Assembly (NCBI GenBank): GCA_950295325.1
Contig: OX485805.1
Coordinates: 55,452,758-55,516,757, forward strand
Direction of reading: 5' to 3'
DNA: 64,000 bases
Source of the DNA: Polytrichum commune
Taxonomy: Eukaryota > Streptophyta > Polytrichopsida > Polytrichales > Polytrichaceae
Positions 32,931 through 44,871 of the stretch are shown in pieces. The notes below the pieces were generated by a model. That model made no database searches. It was given only the letters and a program-made list of their open reading frames with translations, and had not been told where the DNA came from. Positions within the stretch are counted from its first letter, which is position 1, and every line of letters begins with the position of its first letter. A program made the translations under genes and the position numbers.

Positions 32931-35432
32931 TCAGCACTTTCCAGCTTCAGCAGAAGATAATACTAAGTTCAAAAAGCTAATTCCTCGGCAATTGGTACAT
33001 TCAAAATGACTCAAATGTGTCATGAAACTGAACCAACTGAATCTGCCGAACCATTGAGTGAAAGCAAAAAACTGAGCTGCCATTGAGTACATACTCTTGC
33101 AATTCTATCAGCTGAGATAGACATTGAGAACGTCAATTCCCAAATGCAGGTGTACAATCACATGTCCTGCAATTTTACTCTTTGGAGCATTCCAATCTTT
33201 ACTTTTGCAAACCCTTGATCTTCATGTGCTTCTTACACGAATCCTCAATATTTACTTTGTCTCCTTGTTGGATAGTTGTGGTCGAGGTGGTCGTTGAAAA
33301 TTCACTTGAACTGGGCTGAAGTTCAATTGAATAGGTACATTGTTGAGGTGGTTGTGGATGAGCTAATTGGCTTCACTTCAAGAGAGACAAACTTCCAAAG
33401 CTTTGTGGCTTGGAATTTTCTTAATTACGCGGTTTCCTCTATGGTTCATTACAATGCTTGAAGTAGAACAGTGTTTTCTTCATATATGGATTTTTTGTTT
33501 CCATGAAACATATGGAAATTTTCCTCTGGGTGCAGTATCTTGGTTAATTTTTACACATCGGCCTGTATGCAATAAGAGATAGTTTACAATCATGACTTCA
33601 TCATTCTTTGCACTATTTTGTATTTGACAGCGGATTTCATCAAATATCGGTACAATAATTTTATTGTTCACTTGGCATCTGGGTGATTCTATAGGTCTTT
33701 AAAATTCTTCTTCACAAACCCAGTTTCCAGATTTATTCTGATTTATTCAAGCACTATAGAATCTTGGTTACTTCTTGAAGGATTAATGCAGCCCTCTTCT
33801 TCAAGGGACCAATTTGAGAAGTTTGACACTCAGATCAGTCCTGCACTTTTCCAGCTTTTCTTTTGGCACGAATTTCTCTTATTAGGTACCTGAGAACTAA
33901 TTCAGTACGTGATTTGTTTAGGTAGAGTGCTCATAATCATGAGCAAAAAGTCATAAAGTATGATACCTGATGTTTTACTTCATTCAAGAATTTGATCACC
34001 TTCCGTAATTCAAGACTTGAGAAGATATTGACTATGGCGCCTGGAGGGTTCTGTCTGTTGATATCACCTAAGAGGACACAATGCTGTGAAATTCGAGGTT
34101 GGAAGGTCCCATAACAACCTGTATGTGTCTTGGGAAGAAGATCTGGAACGAAGTAAGAAGATGCCTTGGACACATTCTCATTCTTCAAGGACATTGAAAT
34201 ACTCTGCATTTGAAGCCCACAAGCGAAGCATTTTTGGGTTGTTATTTCAAGGATTCTGTTGTATGCAATGCCAACTTTCTTGGAAAAAGTGCAAAAGAAA
34301 TGTGCAATGATAGTGCTAGTGACTCGCAGAAATCAGTGTCACTGGTGGTTTGTTTAAAAAGAATAAACAAACACCTATTCGTGCCTGAAGAATACAGTGA
34401 CAACAATGCAGCCACTAGCGACATGATGCTTAGCCCAATGCCACACAAATTTAAGTGCAAATTTTGTGAAAACTAACTTAAAGGCTTAAAGATCTGGGTT
34501 TTCAATATTTTTGCCCCATGTGTCTGGTCATTTCACTGAGTAATTCGTTGCCTGCTTACTGAAAAGTGTTGCCACAGCTTCCAAGGATGATCTTTATCTG
34601 ATCTCAAGATGAGATTTCCAAGGTATCGATGACATGGGCACGAAATCGAGATTCCCGTTTTTACAACCAAAGGCTTGAGAACCTCACCATTATATATCTG
34701 AGATCCTTCGTTGCCCAATCGGTAAAGACCTTATACTTCCAAGATGTGGAGGCTGACGTAGGGCAAGGTTAGCTTCCCCGTAGAATGAGGTTATCACATG
34801 TCTTATTAAGTATTTAGTGAATGAATCCAAGATAAATAGCATCATATACAAAATTGATTCAAATTATCCTCGAGTATAGTGCATTCAGATCCTGCAAGGA
34901 AAGAATCTTAAAAGTTTGCAGGATTTAAAGTGCAATGAAGACCGGCAACACAGGTACTCTCCCAAACGAGTACGACTACTAAGGAGATAGCTTTGGACAA
35001 ATCATTGCAGGATTTAGATACATGACTCTCAGAAAAGGGCTACAGAAATCTCTTGCAACTCCCTGTTTCGTGTGACGATTTTCGGTACTAAGTTCTTCAA
35101 ACTAGTGGATCGGAGCCAAAATCATACAAGATATGCGAGAAAGTAGCAGACCTTTCGTATTAAAGAGCTGATACACATCGAATTACTAAAGTTCCTCCAC
35201 TATATCTGAGTTTTGTAGTCCACCATTCAGCCACCAAACATTTTCTATTTACGAGCATGTCCACCTCAAAATTGCTTTTTAGGATTTCGTATGTACGGAA
35301 CTTATTACATTTTCACAAGTTCTTTTCGGAACAAAACGTCGGTCGATCTATGTCCATGACCAGCACCAGCTATGTCGATCGGTGCATCATAATTCGAGGA
35401 AGAAAACACAGGCTAAATCACTAAAATCATAC
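32931..35432. other. Gene-free stretch downstream of the C2 gene
   Basis: Short ORFs only. The last part (towards 35.43 kb) is the 3' flank of the C2-domain gene. No other gene supported. Confidence 0.4.
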
Positions 35433-37099
35433 TTATTCATCTCGGCGCTTCTTCTCGTCATCGCTGTCGCTGTCGCTTGAAGATGAGGAGCTCCCATCGC
35501 CGCCTTCCTTCTTCTCGTGCTTCTTCAACAGGCTGGGGAACACCATGAATCCTCATCAGAACAATTAATCTCCCGGCTCATTCTTACACCATTACAAAGT
35601 GAGCAGCAATTGGCAAATTAATTACAGTGTTTCTTGGAAGTTTTCAAGTGTCAGATGTGAAAGCAAAGAATCGTTCTCACCCGAATTTCTTCTTGCTCTT
35701 TTTCTTCTCGGTGTTCTCACCCTCGGGGCAGACCTCGTGATCGTCTCCGTGCTTCTTACCCTCGCCATGGGATTCTCCGTGGGACTCTCCGCCGAGGGAA
35801 AGCCCCTCAACTTTATGTGCGATTCCCTCAGCCCCTCCATGGTGTTCCTGTGAAATTAAACAGAAAAACCAACACATTCAGACAGATTGTGAAGAGAGAG
35901 CAGCATCATTAATTAGAAGAAACAAAGCTCAAACCAACACATTAAGATATATTGAGCAGATTTCCACCACAGAAAGACCAACTTCGTTAATTGCAGAAGT
36001 TAATTGATTCCTCAAAAAGACAGACAGGGCAAATTAGAGAAGAAAAGAAGCTCGATTAGCACATCAAGACAGATTGAGTAGGTTGACATCACTGAGAAAC
36101 GAGCATCGTTATCACTTAACAGATTAACATCACAGAAAATCCACCATTATTAAGTCCAGAAGCTAATTGATGCCTACAAAGGACAGACAGGGTGATTTAC
36201 CGAAGAAACGAAGCTCAAACCAACACATGTAGACAGATCGAGCAGATTGGCATCACAGAGAAACCAACACCATCAATTCCAAAAAGCTAATGGATTCCTC
36301 AAAAGGACAGACAAGGCGAACTACCGAAGAAATGAAGCTCAAACCAACACACTAAGAGACACCATGTAAGGAACCAAAATCGTTAATCCCCGGAAGCTAA
36401 TGGATTCCTCAAAAGGACAGGCAAGCAGGGCGAATGCATTACCGAAGAAACGAAGCTCAAACACAACTTGATTTCCCCACCGGACGGCTTGCCCTTGTGC
36501 TCAAGGGGGAATGACTTGGCTCCGTGTGACAAACCGGAGAGTGGAATGCTGCAAAACATCAGATTCACAGAACATTAAACTAGTGTAACATCAATTTCTA
36601 CAACTTCACATTCACTTTGAACCTCTACTAGCACTCCAGAGACACAAAGATGTGCAGATTTTCTTGTTTTGGTTACTCAACAGCGTTTAGGGATTCTTAC
36701 GTGACATGACCAATTTCATCATCCCTGCCGAAGGTGTCGTCATCGAGGACACGCACAAGGAGGTCGCAGTCGGCCGCAGTTACAGGGAGAGTGAACTTCT
36801 GGTTCCATTCGGGGTTGGCGAATTGATCTTCAAGATAAAGCCAGAGTACATAAAACAATTAGACGGTGCAGCAAGGAAACTTAAACTAAGCTTATTCAAT
36901 CAACTTGCAAGTCGCGAGAAATCATTATCCTTGCGGATCAACTCTAAAGAAAAAGGTTATACTTACCTTTTGCAACCGTGGTTTTCTGCTCCGTCTTTCC
37001 GACCTTCAACACCACATATGGATCAGACTTGCCCATCAGCTCACTATTCTTGAGTCCAGTCGCACAGGTGACCTCCACATTCAAGCTTCCGACCGCCAT
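35433..37099 (-). CDS. Small C2-domain protein with dehydrin-like tail, five exons
   Basis: Exons (minus strand order) 37099-36967, 36827-36701, 36548-36443, 35847-35681 and 35532-35433 splice in phase to 210 residues. Residues 1 to about 122 form one C2 domain starting MAVGSLNVEVTCATGLKNSE, with loop acids in KSDPYVV and VLDDDTFGRDDEIG that fit calcium-dependent phospholipid binding. It resembles the short plant C2 proteins (elicitor-responsive / SRC2-like class). The tail (about 123-210) is His/Gly/Glu-rich (GGESHGESHGEGKKHGDDHE), then Lys-rich (TEKKKSKKK), then GGDGSSSSSSDSDSDDE, an order typical of KS-type dehydrins: metal or lipid binding and CK2-type phosphorylation are plausible. A leader exon is likely at about 37597-37700, with an intron at 37143-37596. 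Confidence 0.85.
35848..36442 (-). repeat. Intron 3 of the C2 gene built from repeated donor-site units
   Basis: The intron holds four diverged units of about 118-160 bp, with starts near 36325, 36201, 36040 and 35915. Each begins with a copy of the last 20 or so bases of exon 3 (GAGCTTCGTTTCTTCG on the coding strand). In two units the copy is followed by GT, making decoy donors at 36200 and 36324. In the other two the GT is lost. Shared words include GGATTCCTCAAAAGGACAGA. Confidence 0.75.
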
Positions 37100-37142
37100 C
37101 TCTTCTCCTCCTTCCTTCGATCAAATACACTGATCGCTCGTT

Positions 37143-37596
37143 CTGCACACACATATCCACAACACACACACAATTTATTAAACACACTTCAAAGCAACCA
37201 CCCAATTGCACAGGAATTGCACCCAACTGCACCAAATCAAGATCGTCTTACAGAACCGAATTGCACATCGACACATAGATACTTGAGCAAAATCGTTGGT
37301 TCCAACAATGCACACACCAAAAGCCTAATACAGGAGCTCACACCAGTACTAATCTTTGGACTAGCCACAACAGAACAATTATCTTAAGAAGATTCAGAAG
37401 AAGCCCTGAAGAAATGAAGTACTACTCAGATCTGAAACCACTCTGGATCCAAGAAGTCGATAATGTGATGATGATTCTAACTCTCAAGAACATCAAATTT
37501 AACAAAACAACAACATCTGTTTCATTCCCAGAGCCAAACTTGGATGTACAGGAGGTTGGATCGATCGGATGTTGATGTGCGCCTATTAATCCTTAC
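37143..37596 (-). other. Probable 5' UTR intron of the C2 gene
   Basis: On the coding strand a GTAAGG donor at 37596 and a TGTGTGTGCAG acceptor at 37143 bracket 454 bp, placing an intron between a leader exon and the ATG exon. The placement is from splice signals only. Confidence 0.5.
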
Positions 37597-37714
37597 CTGT
37601 GCAAACTGCAGATCTGCTGCAACACTCACAATAAATTAGGTAGCAACAATGAGGCGATGGAGCTTGTTGGTTGTTGATGATCTTCTTCTGTCAAACCAAG
37701 GCTCCGAGAGTGTG

Positions 37715-37724
37715 AAATTATAGT
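37715..37724 (-). promoter_or_regulatory. TATA-like box of the C2 gene
   Basis: ACTATAATTT on the coding strand, about 120 bp upstream of the predicted leader donor. An ACGT-core motif (GTACGTGTT on the coding strand) about 105 bp further upstream at 37826-37834 resembles an ABA-response element. Confidence 0.4.
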
Positions 37725-37734
37725 CCTGTGAAGT

Positions 37735-39227
37735 GGGTTAAGGTTAGACTTGCCTAGTAGGCTGCACATTGAAGTTACTGATCATCTCATGGTCTTGTGC
37801 GAAGTAATCATTTACCATCTAACTTAACACGTACCAAGTTCATGCGTACCAATATCACACATGAGCATGCCTCTGGTCCATCCGGCTGGGGCAAAACAAC
37901 CCGTATCTTGGTACCTTGGAGGGAGGGTTGCAGCCATCCAGCAAGAACCTTGTGGTGTTGGCAGTGGGAGAGAGAAAATTATCGTATACAAGCGTCCCTC
38001 CCATTTATTCAACGTAAAAAATCTTGTAATAATATGCAACCTGGAGGTCACATTTTTTTTCAATTGAGTTGACAACAAAATAACATAAGAGATCCCATTA
38101 GAGATCCCAAATTAGTCTACTCAAGATGATTTAGATGAATTGACAACAAACCTACAAGAGATCGCATCTTTATGTTGGATGGATGAGAGGTATATATGAT
38201 AATTCTCTTTGGAATTGGAATTGGACCTAAAGTGGTTAATATAATGTATTGAGTCCAGTCTCACTATAATACGTGGTCTTTTGGTAAGCCATACACCACT
38301 CAAATATAGTTGCTTCCATTCGTAAGAAGAGTGGCCACAAATTTAAGGCCCACACATAAACAAAAATACCTTGACCTTACTAATGTATAGATGACAACAA
38401 ATCACTTGCCAATTGCATCCCAAATCTGACATTCTACCAAATTTGGTAGTCTGCTTTTCCCAACAGACGAGAGGTGTGTCAGCATTTGGATTAAGTTAAG
38501 GCGAAGTCGCCTTGAACTCCGAGCCGGTAGTAGCCACAATCTTGTTCAATCTGATCGCCATCTGGCGATCATTATCCCACAGCCATAGTTTGTGCCAAAT
38601 TTGTACCCACTTCCTTACACCAATTTTTTTGTCTTGAAAGCAATTAACAGGGTTTGATCTTTTTTTTGACACTTTCACCAGCCGATCGACTTGGGATCGC
38701 CATTCACATGCAAGCGCAATAATTACTTCACCTTTTACAGCATTTTGCAGATTGCTTAGTACAGATTCTGCCGACTCGTAGCTAATCGAAGCACAAACGT
38801 GTGTACTCGTAGAGATCGGTTTTCGAGAGCCACGACGATTGCCTCATTACTGAGAACTTGAATATTCGAGCAGAGCTGAATCACTGTTTTTGCGCAGATT
38901 CGAACACTCCATCATGTCGTCACTGCATTCAATCAATCAATTTTCACACGCAAAGGTGAATCTAGATATGAACCTAATTGCTAGACTGAATCCATGCATC
39001 TGGAATTCAGTGTCTATGTTTTCATTTTGTTTTTGCACCCATAAACTTTGTAAGAATAACAATTCAGAACCACATCACACACCGTTGATAAGACAGAGGT
39101 GTGCATAAGAAATCAAATTTGTCAAGGGCAAACTCGTCAAAACACTTTGTCATATTACTGCACAGAATTTACACACAATGGTGAAACATAAAATGTAATT
39201 GCTCTAGAATCTAATCCATGTTTAGGA
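37735..39227. other. Gene-free stretch upstream of the C2 gene
   Basis: Contains repeat fragments: 37885-38200 shares ATCGTATACAAGCG, CAACGTAAAAAATC and ACAACAAACCTACAAGAG with 40.99-41.22 kb, and 38280-38330 holds an R2-end fragment. Short ORFs near 38.5-39.1 kb are not recognisable. Confidence 0.4.
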
Positions 39228-39450
39228 AAGGGGGGGTTGGGGGGTGATCCAACCGCTAGTTACAGGTGGGCCGGTTGGGTTTGAGAATTGACCAGTTTAA
39301 GTTCAAGACTTTAGGCAAATCACTGAGATGAATTTAAAGTACATACCTTAAATTAATATGGGAAAACCAAAATACATCACTACATGTAACCGGTTGGACT
39401 TGGAGACATTACGAGCTTGACCAAGTTTGTCCAAAATCTCCCTGGACATT
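39228..39450 (-). mobile_element. R1 hAT-like MITE copy, minus orientation
   Basis: About 223 bp with CTAGTTACAGGTGGGCCGGT, ACATGTAACCGGTTGGACTT and AAAATCTCCCTGGACATT, the inverse of the R1 left end. A G-run lies at the eroded left border. No target duplication is visible. Confidence 0.65.
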
Positions 39451-39454
39451 AGAG

Positions 39455-41594
39455 TTATTGGTGAAGTCCCTCAAAGAGGGACGAAATTGTGAGTAAGATC
39501 TATCTTTGAGAAAACTTCCTTTTAAGAGCTCTTTAGTTCTTCATGTATCGGAACCCATCTTGAAAGTTGGGTGAAAATTTTGGGGTCTCTTTTTCCACCT
39601 CTTAGACTTTGAAAGAATATTAGGGTTTAAAATAGGGTGTGCGCATGGGAACTCACTAATGCGTTTTGACTACGTTAATGTCAACTTATTGAGCACAATA
39701 ATGTCACAAATATGACACTTTTTCTTTGTGGAAACTTAGAATGTCACAAACTTCACAAGTGAATATGACATTAAATCCATTAAATTCTAATAGTGCATGA
39801 TGCCATAAATCTTGGATTGGCTTATGTAAGGCTAGCTTGGTCCACATATCCTAGTAGGGCAAGTTAAAAACCCAATTCAAATACCCCGACACCACTCATT
39901 GTGTATTATGATAATTTAAGCATTATAAAAACATGGGTGATGTTGTACTAATTCTCATAAATTCAAGGTTTGAGACTACACCCGTGGTTTCATTTGCTTT
40001 GTGTTTTAGATAACTCTACTGGGCCATATACCTCTTCAATTTGTTTTGCACACGTAGCTAGCTCAATCAGAGTAGTAATTCAAAATCGCCTTGCATTCCA
40101 CACTGCAGTGCATTGGTGAAGGAGGAGGTACACAAATGAGTATGGTTTTGTCAAGGGCAAACTCTTCATCGTGTCATTGCAATAGATAGAGTTCTCCATA
40201 ATGTTCTTCAAAGAGGGATGAGACAAGCAGTTTGGTCCATCTTTTGAGAGACTTTTCTATTAAGATCTTAGTAGCACGTCTTATATCTTTGTCTAATTTT
40301 GGAAAGTTGGGTGAAATTCTTTGAAGTTCTTTTTTTTAATCCCAAATACCTTGAGAGAACTTTAGGATTTAAAACATGGTATGGTAATGACATCCATCAT
40401 TTTATATTTCGGATCAACTTGTGCAAGGTTAGCTTGGTCCATGTGTCGCAAGATGACAAGTTAGAAAGTTGGTTTTTTTAATATCTTGATACCAATTTTT
40501 TGAGCATGTTCACTTAATCCCAAAATGTATAAATTCGCACATCCATATATACCAATTGTGAACCATTATCTCTTTATATTGGATGACATGAAAGCTTCAT
40601 GAAATTCTTTCGAAGCGACTTTGTGCACATGGATATTACAAAGCGTAGTCTTTCATGACAACATTCGAACCCTATCCACCAAAAAAAGTCATAAAGCAAT
40701 ACCCCATACCATAATACCAAAAACTGAATGTACAAGAGCCTCAAACCATACCTCAAAGACTGTTTAGGGAATTAAGACTCAAAAATGGTGAATTTACGGG
40801 TACGATCTCCAACTCACCTAGAGATCAATCAAAAGAGTGTACAAATATCTAGAAAAAAATTTAAAAAAAAACATAGGTGAAATAAGCAATCAACGTACCT
40901 AATTGATCTGAACACATTGCCCCGACACACAATAAGAACAATCGAATCGAAGCGTAGAGGAGCCATCACATGCCATGCAACGCATTGATGAAGGAGAAAG
41001 GGAATCATCGTATACAAGCGTACCTCCCATTCACCCAACGTAAAGAGCCTTACAATAACATATTACATGTTGGAGATCCATTGTTTTAGTTGATTCAACA
41101 ATGGAATCGATTTTAAAAACCTCGAAGAATTTGCTCGAGATCGGTCGAGATGAATCGGCAACAAACCTACAAGAGTCAAGTCCTTATGTTGGATGGACGA
41201 GAGGTACGTTCATATACAACAAGAAGTCCGCGTTTCTCTCTCTCTCTCCATTGACAAGAAGAGTGAGTTAATGGGAGGCGCACATGAACTTGAATTTGTC
41301 AAGGGGCAAATTTAACTCACATGGCGACGTGGAAGGAGGAAGTGACAGAGGTGGTGGTACTGGTAATAGGTCGGTGGGGGACCCAGTCAAATGAGGGTGA
41401 AGGGTCCTCACTTTTGCTGCTGGTGTCCCTCCCTGCCCATTGGCAGTTTCGGAGTTGGGCCACGTACCCGGTGTCCTTGCCAGCATGGGTTTGGCAGTTT
41501 CACGGCCAGGCCGCAATCTCATCGCACCTGGAGTTCAGGATTCAATTCAAACTGTCTTAGTTTCCATCACGTTTTTAGCAGTAAATTGTGAACT
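39455..41594. repeat. Gene-free stretch with diverged direct repeats
   Basis: A segment at about 39455-39660 (TCCCTCAAAGAGGGACGAAA, AAAGTTGGGTGAAAATTTT) recurs at about 40200-40450 (CTTCAAAGAGGGATGAGA, AAAGTTGGGTGAAATTCTTT). The 40.99-41.22 kb repeat (see 37.9 kb) and a TC microsatellite near 41237-41249 follow. No gene supported. Confidence 0.45.
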
Positions 41595-41991
41595 CAGGGC
41601 CACTTCACACACGAGACTGACAGCCCGTGACCGTTACACTTCAAGCTCTCTCGTTGGTGGAAAAGGCGGAGCCGCTCCAAGTTCGCTACTTTGCACTACG
41701 CTTGAGGGACCAACCGAGTATGTGAGTGCAAGATGGATGCAAAAGTCTACATGGATTCCTACATGGTATTAAATGGGTCATGTTTCATGGTTACTTGGAC
41801 TTTTTTTAAAACCACCTCTTGGAGGTAGGCCTAACACAAAACCGCCGGGAGATCATGGCACTCCGGACGTTCACAACCCTTGGTTTATTTATTTTTATCA
41901 TGTGTGAGGACTCTGCATGAATAAAAATTCATTAAAATAGCTAGTTGAGGGTCCGGTCACATATGACTTCACACTACACTTGAGGGTTGCA
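41595..41991 (+). mobile_element. R3 TIR element, 3'-truncated copy
   Basis: Starts AGGGCCACTTCACACACGAG like the full copies at 44.37 and 55.05 kb and follows them for about 395 bp, then stops at the border of the foldback element. The right terminal repeat is missing. Confidence 0.65.
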
Positions 41992-42713
41992 TCATAAATA
42001 CAAGGTGGTGCAAATTTTTCTTATGTAGGAAGATTAAAAAACACGAGGATTGCAAATTATTTGGTTTTTTTTTCCTTTAAATTGAAATTACCGTGAAATT
42101 TGGAAGCCAAAAGTTGGTCCGAACATATTACCAATGTCTAGAGTCTGCCATAACCACTCGCTTTAGCACTCATAACCAAGACATGTGTCATGGCACTATT
42201 GATTCCGGCCTAATCGAAATCAATCTTAGCCTTGTCGAAATTCTGGTACCCTAATGATTGCCAATGGGGTCCTAATCGAGAATAGGTGGCTCTACTATAA
42301 ATAAGCACAAGCTACCAACCAACCACATTCTAATGGTCTGCTATAGTAGAGGTGCCTAGCCTTGATCAGGACCCCATCGGCAATCTATAAGATACCGGGA
42401 TTCCAATCGGGCTAGGATGGAATTTCGATCAAGGTGGGATTGAAATTTGATAAGGTTGGCACTAAATTTTAATCAAGTCAAAATCAATTGTGTCATGATG
42501 CGTGTCCTCGATTGGAGTGCTAAAGTGAGGAAGGATGAGTGGTTAAAATGAGCGGTTATGGCAGACTCTAGACTCTAGAGATTAGTAATATGTTTAGTCC
42601 AACTTTTGGCTTCAAACATTCACAATAATTTCAATTTAAGAAAAAAAAATTACCGAAAAAATTGCGGTCCTCCTAGTTTCTATCTTCCTACACATAAAAA
42701 AATTGCATTGCCT
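41992..42713. mobile_element. Foldback element of about 720 bp
   Basis: Two inverted arms of roughly 320-340 bp meet near 42330. Matching words run from the ends (TACAAGGTGGTGCAAATTTT against the inverse of the right end, TATAAGGCAATGCAATTTTT) through AAGCCAAAAGTTGG, GTCTAGAGTCTGCCATAACC and CGATTA-type blocks to the centre. No coding capacity. The arms have diverged. Confidence 0.75.
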
Positions 42714-42952
42714 TATACTTCTCTAGATCTGACGCGAAATCTCTTAAGTGATTGGTTATGGGTCACTCTATTCTAGAATGTGGAGGGTTGTGGACACGGG
42801 CTCCTAGACTTCCATTTGCCCACAAAAACACTTTTTAACCTACAAGGGCCGGTCACTGAAGGATTTAAAGACCTATGGTCTAGAAATCCATCCTTGGTAA
42901 GATGGAGGAGGAAGTTAGTAGGTGGGCTCAAACTTGAGAAGACGAGAGTAGC

Positions 42953-43297
42953 TAGACTAAATGTGATATTTAGTGTCACCAATTATAATTGTCTTGCACA
43001 ATACTAATTGTAAACCGCAGTATAGTGTCACCGACACTAAATGTACCCAACAATATTTGTCATTCCCTGTAAATGGTTTGGGGGATTATAGACTTATAGT
43101 GTTGCAATTACTGTCACTTATCAAGTGATTTTTCATCTAAATTTCAATCATCTATTATAATATTTCATCACAAGTTGCTGACAAGAGAAGGTAGAAAAGG
43201 CCAATTACAATACATGTAAACTTATTCATAAGAAGTGTCATCTGAAAAGTTACCATATTGACATTAAAAACCATAGGACACTAAATATCATACGTTG
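42953..43297 (-). mobile_element. R5 TIR element copy b
   Basis: About 345 bp, aligned with the inverse of 7960-8336 by shared words such as TTGCAATTACTGTCACTTAT, CATCACAAGTTGCTGACAAG and GACACTAAATATCATA. The ends keep the AAATGTGATATTTAGTGTCA palindrome. Confidence 0.65.
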
Positions 43298-43590
43298 ACA
43301 CATACGAACCCTACCCCACCATATTTCATCTACTTTGGGCAAGTTTGTCCTTATCCCTACTAGAATTTGGTGGGCGAGTGGCTTACATGGAACTCACCCT
43401 TAGTATGCTTAAGGTATACAGTGATACACCGGGTGTTATCCATTTACTTTTCTTAATCAAACACCTATATTTGAGTGGTGTGTGGTTTGGTGAGGATTGA
43501 AGAATGTCAAACATCATAAAAGACACATGATAAAAAGAGATTGGACTACGCATTCAAATTTTATTAACTACTCCGTATTCAATAGTGAAT

Positions 43591-43816
43591 CAATGTCCGG
43601 GAGATTTTTGGGGGCATAATTGGTCAAAATTTCAATGTTTCCAAGTCCAACCAGTTCCATGTTGTGATCTTCCAATTTTTCTTTATTGATTCAAGATAGA
43701 TTCCATAGATTCTTCTAAAATGATCGGTAATTTTCCTAAAGTCTTGAGCTTCAACCGTTCATTCCTCAAACTCAACCGGTTCATCCATAACCAACAATTA
43801 GTTTCCCTGTTCATTG
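43591..43816 (+). mobile_element. R1 hAT-like MITE, best-defined copy
   Basis: A 226-bp element with ends CAATGTCCGGGAGA and, inverted, CAATGAACAGGGAA. Flanked by a perfect 8-bp duplication TAGTGAAT at 43583-43590 and 43817-43824. It sits inside R2 copy f, so other R2 copies show the empty site. Confidence 0.85.
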
Positions 43817-44000
43817 TAGTGAATATAATTGGGAAGATCCACGTATTCATTGAAGAAACCAACAAACATGCTCTTCTGATAACTGTAACTAAATCAAACG
43901 AGGTTCGATTTTCAATCCGACATTTGCTTATACTTTATTGTAGATTTGCCAATGCAACACGTGTCTCCTTGTGCAAATCTAATCGGTGAAAGTTAGAGAA

Positions 44001-44104
44001 GATAGATAGATAGAAACTCCGGTCCCTTTTTAGCAAGGGGCCGGCGTGAATAAAGTGTCCGTTCGTAATGTTAATGACCCGATGCCCACTGGACAAGGGG
44101 CATG
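44001..44104 (-). mobile_element. 5'-truncated SINE fragment
   Basis: About 104 bp, the inverse of the last 100 bp of the SINE at 45436-45815 including the TATC tail (GATAGATAGATAG here). Flanked by AAGTTAGAGAA at 43990-44000 and 44105-44115. 5' truncation plus target duplication is the signature of LINE-machinery retrotransposition. Confidence 0.75.
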
Positions 44105-44146
44105 AAGTTAGAGAACATAAAAATCAAACTCAATAACACCCACATC

Positions 44147-44370
44147 TGTTGTCTATTTGCTGACATACCTTATGAGGACATGATTGCATAAAGGTTGTCT
44201 TATGGCTAGGGTTGAATGTCTTGTGGGGCCTGCCAATCTTATATGAAATGAAAACATGATAGTGTTGCATTCAAGTATATTGTGTATGATACGTAAATTG
44301 ATTTTTAATTTAAAGAAAATCTAAAGCTGGCTCTTTGTCTCCTGAATTAGTATCAGAGACATGCTCGAGT
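44147..44370. other. Short gap between elements
   Basis: No feature seen apart from the end of R2 copy f and the start of R3. Confidence 0.35.
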
Positions 44371-44870
44371 TAGGGCCACTTCACACACGAGACTGAGAGC
44401 CCGTGACCATTGCACTTCAAGCACTCTCATTGGTGGAAAAGGCGGAGCCCGTCCAAGTTCGCTTCACACTACGCTTGAGAGACCAACGGACTCTGTGAAT
44501 GCATCTTGGATGTAAATTTTACATGGATTCTTACGTGGCACCAAACGGATCATGGTCACTTGGACTATTTTCAAAAACCACCTCTTGGAGGTAGGTCTAA
44601 TACAAAATTGGGAGACCGTGGCACTCCGAACGCTCACAACCGTTGACTTATTCTATTTTTTTTATCATGTGTGAGGACCCAAATGAATAGACATTCATTG
44701 GAACAACATTTTGTTCAGGGCCTAGTCACATATGACTTCACACTACACTAGAGGGACCGTGACCACACTACATGATTTTGGAAGAGTCTTGGGACAGCCT
44801 CTGGACACTTTCTTTTGGGCTCTCACAATTTCATGGTCATGGCTCTTGGCTCGTGTGTGAAGTGGCCCTA
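44371..44870 (+). mobile_element. R3 TIR element, full copy
   Basis: 500 bp with perfect 21-bp terminal inverted repeats (TAGGGCCACTTCACACACGA and one more G). The interior has no coding capacity. Flanking bases show no clear 8-bp duplication; TA or TTA at the border is possible. The TAGGG start resembles hAT-type ends, while the TA/TTA border suggests another class, so I leave the superfamily open. Confidence 0.75.
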
Positions 44871-44871
44871 A

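Larger units (their letters stand above)
43411..44146 (-). mobile_element. R2 TIR element copy f with two nested insertions
   Basis: R2 in minus orientation (AAGGTATACAGTGATACACC start, AATAACACCCACAT end). It is split by an R1 element at 43591-43816 and by a SINE fragment at 44001-44104. Removing both leaves an R2 copy of about 360 bp, excluding the duplicated target bases. Confidence 0.75.
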
